Shown: in pieces, positions 10,956 through 23,489 of the stretch
Layout: each line of letters starts with the position of its first letter
Position numbering within the stretch: position 1 is the first letter of the stretch
From: Harmothoe impar
Lineage: Eukaryota > Annelida > Polychaeta > Phyllodocida > Polynoidae
Direction of reading: 5' to 3'
NCBI GenBank assembly: GCA_947462335.1
Contig: OX381707.1
Span: 36,259,618 to 36,323,617, forward strand
DNA length: 64,000 nucleotides
Position numbers and translations under genes: made by a program
The notes under the pieces: model-generated
Seen by the model: the letters and a program-made list of their open reading frames with translations, nothing else
What the model was told of the DNA's origin: nothing
Databases searched by the model: none

Positions 10956-11027
10956 TGGCCAGCACGGCCTGGTGGATAGGGCGTTGGACTCATAGTCTTG
11001 TGGCCCCGGGTTCGATCCTCCGACGAA
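10956..11027 (+). pseudogene. Third tRNA-like unit (anticodon loop CTCATAG, CAT-like)
   Basis: GGCCTGGTGGATAGGGCG (A box) and GGGTTCGATCC (B box) are correctly spaced. The loop between would carry CAT, but the stem pairs weakly. It is a different tRNA-like family from the two Val-like units just upstream. It could be a SINE head. Confidence 0.6.
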
Positions 11028-12930
11028 ACATAGGATTTTAATTCTAAATATTCACCTCAATCGTGCTGTTATCGTGTGATAACAGAACTTAGTTATCCAA
11101 AAAAAGCACGATCAGAGCCCCAATCGTATAATAAACAATATTACATTTCCAAATCCAAATATCAATGGCATGTGGTGATGAGATCTATATGTACAATAGC
11201 GATTAGTAAATGATACTTCTATTGTGCATAGAGACGCTTAAGCTTGGGATCATATCACCTTTTGTGCTTGGTATTGGTATAATAATGGGTAATGGTTATA
11301 TAAGCTATAACACTGACCGCCTATCCCTGTGTATGCCAGTAGGCCATGGTCAAGGGTGGGTAGGGGCAGACAGGCGAGGGTCTAGTTTACTGAGGAGGAT
11401 TAGTCACTAGGGGAAGCGGTGGTGTCATACACGATCGTCAGACTCACATAGAATATACTGCAATGGATTGATCATGGGAAAACTGGTATGGTGAGAGCTT
11501 TGTAGCTTTCTACTCGCTCTATTTGGATCATTGTTTGGTTCTGGCTCTTTCTCGTGTATTTCTAGTGTATCACAGGTATATATAATATCCACCCCCTAGG
11601 ACGGGGGTTAGTCGTGGGGGGTAGATTTCCTATTGATAAGTGATAGCGCACATATGGAGTGTATTCTCATATTTCAGAAACCATTGCGTTATTACCTGGT
11701 ACGAACGTGATACACCTTGCTATATATACATATATACACACACACACATATATATTACTTGATACACCTGCTATAATTATTTAGAGCAGCTGCTAATATT
11801 ATTCGCCTGTATATCAATCTATAATTATATTCAATAATATTTCGTATTAATCTTGCGTTTTATTCTATATTCACAGTTCCAAATCGACTAATGAAGCAAC
11901 ATGACACAATATGCCCAGGAAGGATTGGTGAAAAGTGAGTAAGTAAAGGTTATTATGTTGGACTCATCATGCATACTTTTTATAGGTCTTGAGAGCTGTC
12001 TTGTGAATTTTTATAATTGACATTTTATTTGATGAATAATTTATCATTCAATGAAATTTACACGTATACAGTAAACAGTATAATTAGAATGTTCTGTGAT
12101 TGCCTATATGGATGGCCGTTCTGCTAAGTGTTAAATTAGCTTTTTTTAAATTACTGTATTAAGATGTCCACCATTTCTCAATCTGCACACATGATCTAAT
12201 TATAAGGCTATATACACAGGGGACTAATTAACACATCACTATTCATAATACCTTCCTTACCAAAGGTATGATGAAGGGGACAAGTCCCCAGCCCTCCTGG
12301 TTGCTGTATGTCAACCTCCCCAGGGGTATACCAATTTAAACTTAATTAGAGAAAGCACAATAATCAACTCTAGAAGTAAGACCTTTTCTGACAGCCATCA
12401 ACTCTTCTATACGCAGTCAGAGTAAAGTATATAGTGTCTGATATCAAATGCAAAACCATCCTTGATATAAACAGGATGATCACAATGCTCTAGAGTCACT
12501 AGACACCAAATAGAAAGGCAGTACTTAAGTACCTTGATAATCCATAATAGACATCCAAAACATCACAAGACCAATGATTAAAAACGTCTCTTGAAATCTA
12601 AATCCATGTATAGAATGGCTTTAGTGACTAATCAGAACGATGTTCATCACCCTTCAGGTATTATCTCTATCTTAAGGAATAATCAAATGACAATAAAATG
12701 CAATGACAATAAAATTCAATAGAAGAATACAGACTATCCCTGGAGGCATCACTTTGATGATTGTGGTGAGAAGATTAAGGAATCAGATATTAATATAGCT
12801 TAAGTGCCTGAAGGGCCTTTAAAGCAAGAATATTTGTCTTGTTTTGATTGATGATAAAGCAACATGTCTGAGCCGCCTACAAGGTATGAGTTCTGTGTAA
12901 AAGGGGTAGCCATAGATCTAGAGACACCAA
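11028..12930. other. No gene recognised; TA/CA microsatellite at 11716-11756
   Basis: This is AT-rich intergenic DNA with a short TATACA/CACACA run. A segment near 12720-12840 resembles 23030-23150 (shared CACTTTGATGATTGT and GAAGATTAAG words), so part of it is interspersed repeat. Confidence 0.4.
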
Positions 12931-12935
12931 AGCTT

Positions 12936-13837
12936 CACTGTAAAAAAAATGTCGTCAAAACAACAGTGAATCATCGGCAACTTTTGGGACATAACTTTCA
13001 CTGTTTTTTTAACGTTGACGGTCACCGTCAATTTTACGTAGAACCACAGTTCATTTTACGTAGGATCACCGTTAATTTTACATTGAATCAACGTTAATTT
13101 TATGTAGAATCACCATTAATAGATTTAGAGTATTCAAATATACAGAGATTCAGTGTTATTGCCAGTGCTATTACAGACTTTGGGAATATTCTATAAGTCT
13201 CACAGGGAGTCTGATTATGGTGACTTTAGTTACTGTAGTATACATCTAAAAACTTACGGAAGAGCCATACTTTGACTTTGTCCTGATGCTATATGCCACA
13301 CTGGTGATCTGACTTGCATACTAGCCGTGGCCTATACAAGAGGTTTTACGCTCTAGGATTGATACAAGGCAGAGTTTCCAGAGGTGGGGATATATGCATA
13401 GTATGTTATCACAAAATAGGTGTATAGATCCATACAGCCACTTTCTTCTGAATATTTATCAAGTGATCATGGCATTTAGTCAAACCTATCACAAGATTGA
13501 ATTGTTAAATTGGCAAACATAATTATAGATTAATTGAAAATTACCATTATTTCAACATGTATACTCCACTTCAAGGGCTCACACTCTCCAGAAAAATCTT
13601 CTCACAAACCAGGCCACCTATCTATGGCAGGATCCACTTTATGTGGCTCCCTCTGGGATTTGACATTAGAAGATGAATTTACGTTGAATCATTGTAATCC
13701 AAACCAGGTTAGCATTTAACAAGGATCCACTGTGAAATGGCTGATATTTACGATGTTTCATTGTATTCCAAATAACGGTGAATCAGTGTTAAATTTTACA
13801 GAGGGAATCTGTAAAAAGTACATCTATTTTTACAGTG
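12936..13837. mobile_element. TIR element with CACTGTAAAAA ends and internal short tandem units
   Basis: CACTGTAAAAA at 12936 is matched by TTTTTACAGTG ending at 13837. Inside, 13020-13120 has about four imperfect units of roughly 25 bp built on GAATCACCGTTAATTTTACG. Similar GAATCA/TTACG words recur near the right end (13675-13800). The layout suggests a non-autonomous DNA transposon with subterminal repeats. No transposase frame is visible. Confidence 0.55.
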
Positions 13838-14118
13838 TTGGCTTAAGATATATGTTTACTCTGGTAGCATGTATCATGCAGTGATATTATATTTCCCATT
13901 TCGAAATGCTAGGTTGACACTATCATTACCGTTGTAGTCATCTCCTTCCCAGAGAGAGATTGTACCGGGAGATTGAGAACAGACATAATGATACACCCAA
14001 CTTTTATGCGGGATTACTTGAGTGTGCTGTTTATCACTGTACTGTTGACATATTATGGTGTCAATCTATGACATCTGTACGTCTATTTACTAATTCAAAC
14101 TAATTGTCCTAAATATGG

Positions 14119-14430
14119 GCATCGAACAGTATTTCATCTCCCAATGTATGGTATGCATCATGCTCTCCCTCCCTCCCTCCATTTCGCCTCCCTTCTCCCA
14201 TCCTGCCAAAGGTAAGATGTGGCAACCTTTGCTGTTCCCACACATCACCTTACTACATTGTCTACAATGCCTTTGTTTGAGCATCGAACAGTATTTCATC
14301 TCCCAATGTATGGTATGCATCATTCTCTCCATCCCTCTATTTTGCCTCCCTTCCTCCCATCCTGCCAAAGGTAAGATGTGGCAACCTTTACTGTTCCCAC
14401 ACATCACCTTACTACAATGCCTTTGTTTGA
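14119..14430. repeat. Tandem duplication, 162-bp unit, two copies
   Basis: 14119-14280 and 14281-14430 both run from GCATCGAACAGTATTTCATC to TGCCTTTGTTTGA with few differences. The second lacks about 10 bp (TTGTCTACAA). It produces repeat-containing frames on both strands that are not evidence of a gene. Confidence 0.9.
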
Positions 14431-16009
14431 GTTTGGCCCAGCCCCTAACTCCAAGGTATAGGGAGTAGAGTGCCTTATGGTGGCACTGCTCCCATCGCTC
14501 ACCTTAAGCTGGTAAGGCATTGAGTTGGGAGGAGCAAATGACTGATTCCTGGCTCCAAATGCCTGCTTTAGGCCCCAGAGGCACGCTGGCCCCCTGTGCA
14601 GATCACTCAAAAGGTCAGGTCCTGGATGGAGTTCTGTGTTAAGGCCAACCTAGTGAGGACATTCCTGGGTCCTACTCCTACTTAGCTCATATACACAGGC
14701 TATATCCGCAATCGCCGATATTTTGTAGGGAATTTCGAGGGCTGAGTAGAGTCTGGGTGCAGTGTATGCGCGTGTTTTTTAGATATATAGCAGTCATAAT
14801 CCAATGCCCTGTCAGGCTTATATAATTCTTCAATATTACGGGGTGGCTTGTACGAAGGTCAGGCTTATACATAAGAATCTAACAGTACTTTACTCTACCT
14901 TTTATGCTTACGTTTATCAGGAAAAGCTTCCGCTTCAAAGAAGCGTGTATCAGGCTTAAAAGATACAGTTGCGCTGAGATAAAATGGAATTAATTATATT
15001 TAACCTATAGCACACCTCCTTCCGCTGGGACCTAAATAACAGGCCAGGCGGGGGTCAAGACGATAAAGGTGTAATAATTATTGAAAATGAGCAAAGAAAT
15101 AATTACAATATATTCAAAAGATAAACCATAGAATCATAAATGCTATATTAGGAATGCCAGACAGGTGCTAATGGTGATTAGTAGTGAGTCAGAAGAATAA
15201 GTGCACTGGAGCACGAGCAGGTAGCCTGGTATTACTAAAACCTAACTGCTGTACATTTTTAGTCCACAACAACAGGTGACTGTGACAGATAAAATGAGAC
15301 ATATCCGGAGGGGCTCAGAAACATTGTATTACCCAATAGGCCTTATCTGGTAGTCTCAGCTATATGGACGTACTATGAGATACTCTTAAGTAATAAAGAA
15401 GAGCTGCGCATAGCCTAAGCTGAATGAGCCCAAAATAGTCAGGCAATGATAGGGTAGATTCACCTGGAGTCAGACATATACCTTGAGACGGACACCTGAT
15501 TTTGTGGTTATTTAAGCTTTTTGAGCCCTCTATTTGTGAACAATAGTAAAGTTAAAATGTTATTCTTTCCACTAAGCATTAGAAGTATGTAGTAGGGTAC
15601 ATGAATAACCTCAAATTTCACTGTCCGTCTCAGGGTATGTGCAACGAGCCTAAATAGGGTATACATACGCCCGTGTACTATTCTTGGTATGATGCCGACT
15701 CAGGGTGAATCTACCCTACATCAAATATCAGTTTTGTAAGCAGAAAAAGGAGGAAATAATCCAAAGAAATGCTGATGACTTGAAGATTATATCAAATTAG
15801 GTCCGTTGCGAGTGTCAGTGCCTACATAGCCTTTCTAATTACACGCTAGCTGTGTATGTAGTATTGGAATGTCAAGTTAATATTTTTGTCTGTCAATTTA
15901 TTTTATACAATTTGTATGTGAATCAGCTGGATGTCTTCAATGTAATATTAATGTGAACATTCTATTTGTTTCAAAAGTTTCGGATATTCATTAATGCTTG
16001 AGTAATTAT
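14431..16009. other. No feature recognised
   Basis: This is intergenic sequence with no domain-bearing frame, RNA gene or clear repeat that I could see. Confidence 0.4.
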
Positions 16010-16300
16010 TATTGTACTCTGACCACACCAAGTGAGAGATAGGCTCCAATGCTTGAATTCATAACTCCCCAGGGAGTAGTCTTTGACAATAGCCACTCAT
16101 ATTTGGGCAATTTCTTGACGTTGTCCCTCATTAACAGCCCCTAACGATCATCATCTCCTAACACGCATCGCCAGTGGAATGTCTGCACATGATCTAACCA
16201 CGAGAGAAATTACTAAATCAATTTTTAAGAACCCCTGTCCTGCATGAAGTGTAACACGAGCTCTAGCTAGAAACGGCAATGTGTCCTGATGGTACCGAAC
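16010..16300 (+). repeat. Interspersed repeat family I, copy 1
   Basis: This shares an ordered set of words with 23490-23760 and 25990-26255: a TTTCxTGAxGTTGxCCCxTCATTAA core followed by CCTAACGA, C(T/G)GACA or AACACGC, then a CCGAACATCA-like word near the right limit. It is non-coding. Confidence 0.65.
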
Positions 16301-16847
16301 ATCAGGGTCCTCTTTCAGAACGACTGCCGTATCTGCCGGGGTACATAAATTAGGGTTTGACGTTGACGATCAGGTAAATCTTCAAAACCGTTTCACAATA
16401 TACCATCGTTAAAAATATGAAGTTAACAGCCTGGACGATAATCGTGAAACCCCATACTCGTCAAAATACTCCAAAGGAACAAAGGCAAGGTCCATTAGGC
16501 TAATCATAGGTAGTACATTGTGAATGGGAGTGGGGATCCCCAAATACTACAGACGTATATGGTAGACTAAAAACCTCACAAAGGGGAAGTGACGTTTTTC
16601 TAACCCTTAGTTCATATAATATATTATAAGCATTTCCTTATATTATAGAAAATAAGAAACTACATTTGACAGTTATTTATTTGACGATTTTTTATTGTGA
16701 ATCACCCCAAATATCTAGTTTGACGACCAGTGAAGAGGCATTGAATTGCCGCTGCCGAGACCCCTCATCAAGTTCATTTTTTTACCACCGGCAACATGTT
16801 TGAAGGCCCGGCAGATACGGCAGTTGTTGTGAAAGAGGTCCCTGACA
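16301..16847. mobile_element. TIR element, ends TCAGGG(T/A)CCTCTTTCA
   Basis: 16301-16340 and the reverse complement of 16807-16847 match over about 40 bp, including CTGCCGTATCTGCCGGG. The interior is AT-rich with several TTGACG words and no transposase frame. It abuts interspersed repeat copy 1, so one may have inserted next to or into the other. Confidence 0.65.
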
Positions 16848-17199
16848 TGGTTGTGTACATGGTGCTACAACAACCAGCACTGGGGGCTCTTTTAGAACAG
16901 ACTCGTCAGTCGTCATATTACGATTTTCGTCAATATTGCAATATTTCCAATTGACGAAGGTATTTGCAGCTGGCAAAATGTGGTATTTACATTAATTTTC
17001 TATACATTTCTATAGGAAATCTTGTGAAAGAAATTTTACGAGTGGCCGTCAAATAGGGTTCATCACGTCACCAGTTCCCTACGAACACGTCAGTTGGCTC
17101 AGGCTCATGGGAATGCCACAGAATAGCTATACCCAGATGTCACAAAGTGAATATTTTTTTTCACCCCCAAGATTTTATCAGAAGTAATTAAGTAAGCAT

Positions 17200-17345
17200 A
17201 CCTATTAATTTCTTGGAACAAACTTTATGCTCTACCCTTTTCTGGGATGTAATTTTAGAACTTTTGTGGTATTTTTTAGCTTTTCCACGTTTTTCAGAAA
17301 AAATCCATTATAATTTATAGCAATTAAAATGCTCTCATTTTATTT
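17200..17345 (+). repeat. Interspersed repeat family II, copy 1
   Basis: This matches the reverse complement of about 60790-60940, sharing TTAATTTCTTGGAACAAA-like, TTTAGAACTTTTGTG, TTTAGCTTTTCCAC and CAGAAAA.TCCAT. It is non-coding. Confidence 0.65.
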
Positions 17346-17518
17346 CTTATATAAATATTTAAAAATATAGAGTATAATAATGCATAATTGAAAATGTTCC
17401 AGAACGATTAGAATTTTTTTTCTGATATTGATAGACACCATTTGCATGCAGATATTCACATTCTTTCACCTTTTTTCAATATTTTAAAGTCAATGTCACA
17501 AAACAACCATGTTAAGGT

Positions 17519-17575
17519 GTCCGTTACGCGTCCGTTACGCGTCCGTTACGCCATATGGCGCCATATGGAGCCATA
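17519..17575. repeat. Three 11-bp GTCCGTTACGC repeats joined to a CATATGGCGCCATATG palindrome
   Basis: GTCCGTTACGC occurs three times in a row (17519-17551), followed at once by the perfect 16-bp palindrome CATATGGCGCCATATG (17552-17567). Its function is unknown. Confidence 0.8.
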
Positions 17576-18618
17576 TTGACTACAGAAGGTATTAACATAT
17601 GGCAGCTCATAATGTCGTTAATATTTGTCTTATAATAATTCTAAGAGTACCTACCCCCCCTAAATCGATGTCAGGGAATCCAATGAGGCTATCCATTTTT
17701 CTCTATTTTGAATGGTTGCTTAGCAACCAGCCCTTTTATATGAAAAAAGTCCTATTGTGTGGAAGCCTTGAAAAATCATGATTTTACATGGTATTTTCAT
17801 GGTCAAGATACAGTGAGAAATAATTATAGCTATATCACAAAATTTTATGTGCATGTCCCCAAAGACCTATATTTTCCATTGCAATTGAGAAATAATGTGA
17901 ATGAAAAGATTTTTAATTGACATATTTTTCACTTTTAATTGTTGCAAAGTCGTGAGTCTGAGCCAGTTGTTCTAAATGAGCCTCCAGATCATCCTAGTGA
18001 TGAGCTGAAGCACCATGAGATGTCTGTGCTTCTGAAACTCCGCATGGGTGTACAGCTCAGCATGGAGCAGTTCCACTTATTTTCACTTTATTGAAATCAC
18101 ACATTTTCACTTTCAGAAATATGCAAATAAGACTGGTGTAAGGACTGTGGGTTAGCATACAATGACAATGTGCAATGTTGGCTGAGTGTCTCAGCACCTC
18201 AGACAAGCCTCCGCAGAGTATTTTGTGGAAGCTAGCGACAGTAGGCAAAAAGACGCTCTACAAACAACATCACACATTGTTGAGGATAGAGAGTCTTGGT
18301 AGTTTGGTATGATGGGCTGTTGCTGTTTATCTTATTCTACTTTCAACATCCATGGAGATCCATCTTATACTTTTGCAAGCGTCTTCATGCCTTAATCTGA
18401 AGAGGATTTAGAGGACAGATGGTCGAATGACCATATTAACAGTATCATTAATTTGTCAACCATCAAAATTAAGCCAGAGATAATTAAGTAGGAGTTGTAT
18501 TAAGCTGTACATGGTACATTTTGAAATATGATTATCGTGTATAAGTCATAATTATCATAAAAGGGGTATAGAACAAGAACTATCGCCAGAAGAGGTACAC
18601 CCTTTCTCCCCATAGTAG
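17576..18618. other. No gene recognised
   Basis: This is intergenic sequence. The stretch near 17995-18040 (CCTAGTGATGAGCTGAA..CACCA) recurs near 26287-26320, so it is at least partly repeat. Confidence 0.4.
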
Positions 18619-18672
18619 AATATATATCTATTATATATCTATTATATAATATATATATATATATATATATGT
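18619..18672. repeat. Short TA-rich microsatellite
   Basis: An ATATCTATTATATATC stretch passes into pure TA. Confidence 0.9.
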
Positions 18673-18754
18673 AATTAACGCCCATTGCTGCTCATTCACT
18701 GATATCATTGACAAGATTTGCTCGTTTGCATTACGTAATCCAAAGAAAATCCAT

Positions 18755-18845
18755 TCACAGGGACGTGTTTTTTTCAGAAATGCAGAAACTGCTTTAAGAT
18801 ACATTTAACCTGCAAACACATCATTATCTGGACAACTAAGGGAAT
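18755..18845 (-). repeat. Partial copy of the 9490-9662 repeat
   Basis: This is the reverse complement of the right part of the copy at 9575-9660. The palindromic head is absent, so the copy is truncated. Confidence 0.7.
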
Positions 18846-19289
18846 ATAATCTATTCTTATGTAAGCTGTGTTGTCCTCCTTATGCTTCCTAATTGATGGG
18901 GACTGATGGACTCTTTAGGGATTTGTCCTCACCAGGTTGTTACATAACTCACCTGCCTTGTTATGGAATACTATAAGTAGATTCCTGGTACTAGCTGCTA
19001 CAGGTGAAATAGTCATTATATACAGCCTTCTAGTTCTACCTCACTTTATGATGTAATACATAACTATATAGTACTATATTATGGCACATTTGGCGGAGAG
19101 ACAAATGGAAATCAGGAAACTGACTGTCTGTATAATACGTACGACCCGTGAGTGGCTGCAAAGGACACTGGTGATTATCCTCGGCTGGCTCCTTGGACAA
19201 TTACCCCGTCCTTGGCTTACAACAGCTATACAGCGACTCACTTGTACCATATCTACTTCTTGATACTACCAGGGCCGGTCATCTCTCAT

Positions 19290-19291
19290 TT

Positions 19292-19357
<66 letters not shown>

Positions 19358-19410
19358 TATATAATTATATATATGTATGTGTGTGTGTGGGTGTGTGTGT
19401 GTGTGTGTGT
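19290..19410. repeat. (TA)n then (TG)n compound microsatellite
   Basis: TA repeats run to about 19373, with a few interruptions, and continue as TG to 19410. Confidence 0.95.
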
Positions 19411-19737
19411 ATAATCGAGTCAAGGTGTGTATTCTAGTCGAGGAAAAACGCCCTAGAAATCCCAGCTTACAGCTACGCTCTTACCATTAGGTGAAGGACG
19501 AGATAAGTCACCAGTCGCCTTCTATAAGTGTAGTCGGCCTCTTCATATAAAGGGTGTACCAATTTAATGCATATGACAGAAAGTATTATAGATTATAGAA
19601 TAAGGCAGTCCACTGGCCCCATCAAAATTAGCTCCCCCTGTCTCCACAATGCCTTATCAAGCCCTTGCAGGAATAGCTTTTTCCTCACTTCTATGTTGGG
19701 GTACATCTAATGTACAGTATCTGATGGGAAAGCCAGA

Positions 19738-19740
<3 letters not shown>

Positions 19741-19815
<75 letters not shown>

Positions 19816-19820
19816 TATAT
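19741..19820. repeat. (TA)n microsatellite
   Basis: This is a nearly pure TA run of about 80 bp. Confidence 0.97.
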
Positions 19821-20290
19821 GGTATGTGTATATTATACAGCATCAGCCTCTACAGTCACCAGACACCAAGAGAAACCTATTACAGATCAATAACTCGACT
19901 TGGAATTGGTCTCAGGATTGCCAGTGATTTAGTAGCATCTATAGATGCTAATGCAATATCATAGGGAGGTAACCTATGGGTCCTACTAGAATGGCAGAGG
20001 CTGTATTGTAAGATAAAGAAGAATATGTGTATGGGGATTCCACCCAACCAATTTACCCTCCATTTACCTCAGATATTGTCGGTTTAACCACCACTATTCA
20101 TGTCTCATTCTCACAGCCTCGAAGCAGTCATCACAGTTATACGAGGCATAGGATCTCGGGCAGAACTCGTGCGGTTCTTGAGTCACAACTCGGGATCCCT
20201 GTGAGAATTGTGCACGTATCTGGCACGAGAATGTGTGAACAGCTTTTGACTGTGTCATATTCTGTGGAATTCCACGTTATTTATATCAAA

Positions 20291-20706
20291 CAGAACTTGG
20301 GAATTGAACGTTCACAACTGGGTAGAATCCGGGTAGGTCACAATGATACAAGAAAGGCACTAGATATTCCCAAGAATTGGGAACATGTCCTTATTACAGT
20401 CAGAACTTGGGAATTGAATGTTCGCAACTGGGTAGAAACCGGGTAGGTCACAATGACACAAGAAAGGCACGGGAATTGAACGTTCGCAACTGGGTAGGAT
20501 TCTACCCAGATGTGAACGTTCAATTCCCAAGTTCTGATTGTAATAAGGATAATTATGTTCACAATTCTTGGGAATATCTCGTGCCTGTCATTGTGACCTA
20601 CCTGGATTCTACCCTGTTGTGAACATTCAATTCCCGTGCCTTTCTTGTGTCATTGTGACCTACCTGGATTCTACCCTGTTGCGAACGTTCAATTCCCAAG
20701 TTCTGT
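20291..20706. repeat. Inverted-repeat array of GGGAATTGAACGTTC units
   Basis: The left half has three direct units (from 20291, 20401 and 20471) and the right half has inverted units (around 20499-20540, 20600-20640, 20650-20706). Each contains AACTGGGTAGAATCC and GGTCACAATGA. The turn is at GGGTAGGATTCTACCC, near 20492-20507. This could be a composite foldback element or a local inverted duplication. Confidence 0.8.
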
Positions 20707-21071
20707 TTGGAGGGTAATTACCAAAATAAGTGCGGACAATGGTGACGAACAACTGGGTACAAGCAGATTCTATACCAGATCAGTAATGTGTTGCCAAAAC
20801 AAATACTTCTGTAAGTCAGACGAGGTGGTCGTTTTGGCGACAATGACTCACATTTTACCCTGTGTTTTATACTTATTAACCCTTCAGCTACTGACCCAGA
20901 AAATCACCCACGTTCTTGACTATGGGCAACCTCGGATTTCTACGTCATATCATATTAGGCCCAAATGCACCATGGGGAAGGTACAATGTGGATATTTGAG
21001 AATTTGGGCTGAAAGAAATATATTTCATCTATAATCTGTGAAAAAGATTGGTATATTTTCTGTCCCAGAAA

Positions 21072-21155
21072 TGATGCCAAATGGCATCACCCGGTTTCGG
21101 GTGGATGGTGCCAATTGGCATCGCCCGTTTTTGTATGGATGATGCCAATTGGCAA
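21072..21155. repeat. Imperfect GATGCCAATTGGCAT palindrome repeats
   Basis: GATGCCAAATGGCATC, GGTGCCAATTGGCATC and GATGCCAATTGGCA occur about 37 bp apart, separated by (C)CCG-TTT and GGATG words. Each copy is itself nearly palindromic. Confidence 0.75.
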
Positions 21156-21190
21156 TTCTTGCCCCAAAATAAGCCGTTTTCTTTCAGGCT

Positions 21191-21287
21191 GGTCATGGAC
21201 TGCAGCTGGTCATAGATTGCAGCCGATCATAGATTGCAGCCGGTCATAGATTGCAGCCGGTCATAGATTGCAGCCGGTCATAGACTC
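21191..21287. repeat. 17-bp minisatellite GGTCATAGATTGCAGCC, about six copies
   Basis: The units start at 21191, 21208, 21225, 21242, 21259 and 21276. The first and last are diverged or partial. Confidence 0.92.
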
Positions 21288-21299
21288 TCAACTTGGATC

Positions 21300-22167
21300 A
21301 ATTTGGTGAGACTATGCCTCAGAGGGTAAATAGCAGAGTAAAACAGAAGATAGCAATCTGGCCTCCACGTCACCTCAGCTATGACGAGCAGCTCACACAC
21401 GGAGGTGTGACAGCAGGGGCAGCTCATCAAGGGGCGGCAGGATCAGGGCTCAGCACCAGCTGTGTCTTCAGTGGGTCACCTGACCTATCAGTCACCTGAC
21501 CCAGCATGTCTGACAGCGGAAACAGGTGGCACAGGCGTGCTGTGCATGTTGAGATGCTCTGAGCTGCTCTCAGGGGTGAGCGAATACCTGGTTTAGTGGG
21601 AAGTTGATGTGCCCAGGTGCCAAGTTAATCTGCTCAGCTGGCTTTAGAGTTGAGTTCAACTATCGTTCCCTTGTGACCTGGAGGGCATAAAACCTTCAAT
21701 TTCTTATTATGATTTTGATTAGATTGATGACTGGGAATCCTGTTCCTTCAAGAATGATTTTATCTAAATCATCATTATTTACAAGTTATAGGATGTCCTA
21801 CATGTTACACTTTATAGGTTAGAATGAATTAACGTATATACATATAATACCAGCGATGCTTCTGTTATTCCTCCACTCACAGGTACATATGGCCTAGGTC
21901 AGGACAGAATGTTACCCTTTAGCTGACAGATATTAGCTATGAGACTGATAGTGAGCTGTATACATTTTTAAGGGTAACTGTAAATCCCTCCCTAAGCCAT
22001 CTCTGTTGTTACACAATATGTTCAATAGGAATAGAACAAGACAGTCAGTTAGTACAGCATTACCTTTTTCATGCTGACCAGTTTGGACAGAGAGGGCACG
22101 TGAAGGAGATGTCCTTATACTATTTTGATTCTGAGAGCGAAAGTCTAGGTAAATAATAAGTAACAGC
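21300..22167. other. No feature recognised
   Basis: This is intergenic sequence with no recognised coding or RNA feature. Confidence 0.4.
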
Positions 22168-22170
22168 TAA

Positions 22171-22553
22171 GGCCAAACAAAAAGAAATTGTGTACAGGTA
22201 ACATGGCCAAAAAATATAGGGTAGGTAGGTCGGATTTTCTTTTTCTTAGAAATTATTTTTGAGGTGATGAGGTTAGTCTAAGATCTCCTCTATCCATTTA
22301 CAAACCAATTAAATAGTCTATAATTAAGGCATTATCAGTTCCTAAATACTGCCATTATCTGCTATACAAAGAATAAGACGTAACACTATGACTTCCCCCC
22401 CTCTTATCCCACAACATGTGATAAAGCTGATGGGGCCTCGGGTCATTAAGTACCCTAACCAAGATGAATCTAAAAGAATAATAATAAAAAGTTTAGGGTT
22501 GGGCCAAAATTATAGGGTAGGTCGGGTTACCTGAACACAACTTTTGTTTGGCC
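22171..22553. mobile_element. PIF/Harbinger-like MITE 1 (GGCCAAAC TIR, TAA duplication)
   Basis: The left end GGCCAAACAAAAAG..GTGTACAGGTAAC and the right end GGTTACCTGAACACAAC..GTTTGGCC are inverted. The 3-bp TAA flanks both sides (22168-22170 and 22554-22556). Subterminal GGGTAGGTAGGTCGG and GGGTAGGTCGGG also appear. It shares this end plan with 40780-41099. The TWA target duplication is typical of PIF/Harbinger. It has no transposase. Confidence 0.8.
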
Positions 22554-23029
22554 TAAGTTGTTTTTAACAGATTCTTTCTTCATTATTTAATGCATTTGGT
22601 TTAACAAGATAACATGCCTCTCTACCTGACGTCAGCCTGCTTACATCTTGACCCGATTTTGAGAAGGCAGTAGGTGATGATTGACAGTTGGTCTAATTAA
22701 GAAATATCATTTCAGCTACTGAACAAAAGGGGTAAATTGACTTTTAGAGTCTAAAGTTACACTTTGGGTAAGCATAATTACCCTATTGACAATCTGGCCC
22801 ATTCAGCATATATTAAACCACAACTGAAACAATTAGCTATCTGAAATTCTAGTGTGATAACGTGAAGCCATGGTAAAAAGGAGACTGTGATCATCGAGAA
22901 TGAACATCTTCACAAGACTCATGATTAAATAATGATATATTATTGATCTAGATCCATTCTTAGAGTGGCCTCGGGGAATATTAGGAAGCATGATTATCAC
23001 CCCTTAGGGACTTTCGTAAAGCCCCCAAG

Positions 23030-23150
23030 GATAATGAAATACAACACAGACCTACAGACTAGCCCTGAGGGCCTCACTTTGATGATTGTTGTGCGAAGAT
23101 TAAGAAATGATATTTTGATAATGACGAGAGTGGTGGCCCTTTAGACCTGG
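23030..23150 (+). repeat. Interspersed repeat related to 12720-12840
   Basis: Shared words in order are ACAGACTA/ACAGACCTA, CCCTG.GG, CACTTTGATGATTGT, GAAGATTAAG and a GGCC(T/C)TTTA word. Confidence 0.55.
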
Positions 23151-23489
23151 AGATGTTGCTTATATTGTTAGATACAAATCAGAATATACCTTCAATGATT
23201 AAGCCATTTGATTATCTCCCTACCCACAGGGTTTCGTAGATATAAATTGTCGACTCAGTGAAAATCGACTATTAGATTCCTAATTAATTAATTTCTACCT
23301 GAACATATTATATAGATGTAGAAAATGTCACACTGACAATGTAACTCCTCTACTGTAACCTTCCTCTTTTTCCAAACAACTCTCTGTTAATGCATCTTAA
23401 AGTTCACGGCGTTCTATGGCACCACCGAATTAATGACATTCCTACGTACACAATGATTGCGGAATCAGAATTCTGGACAGTGATGGGTT

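Noticed and set aside
14090..14468. 105- and 117-codon frames with an internal repeat
   Set aside because: The repeat is the 162-bp DNA duplication, open on both strands; there is no codon or domain evidence.
20027..20622. Several frames with repeated LGIE-type peptides
   Set aside because: They arise from the inverted DNA array at 20291-20706 and appear on both strands.
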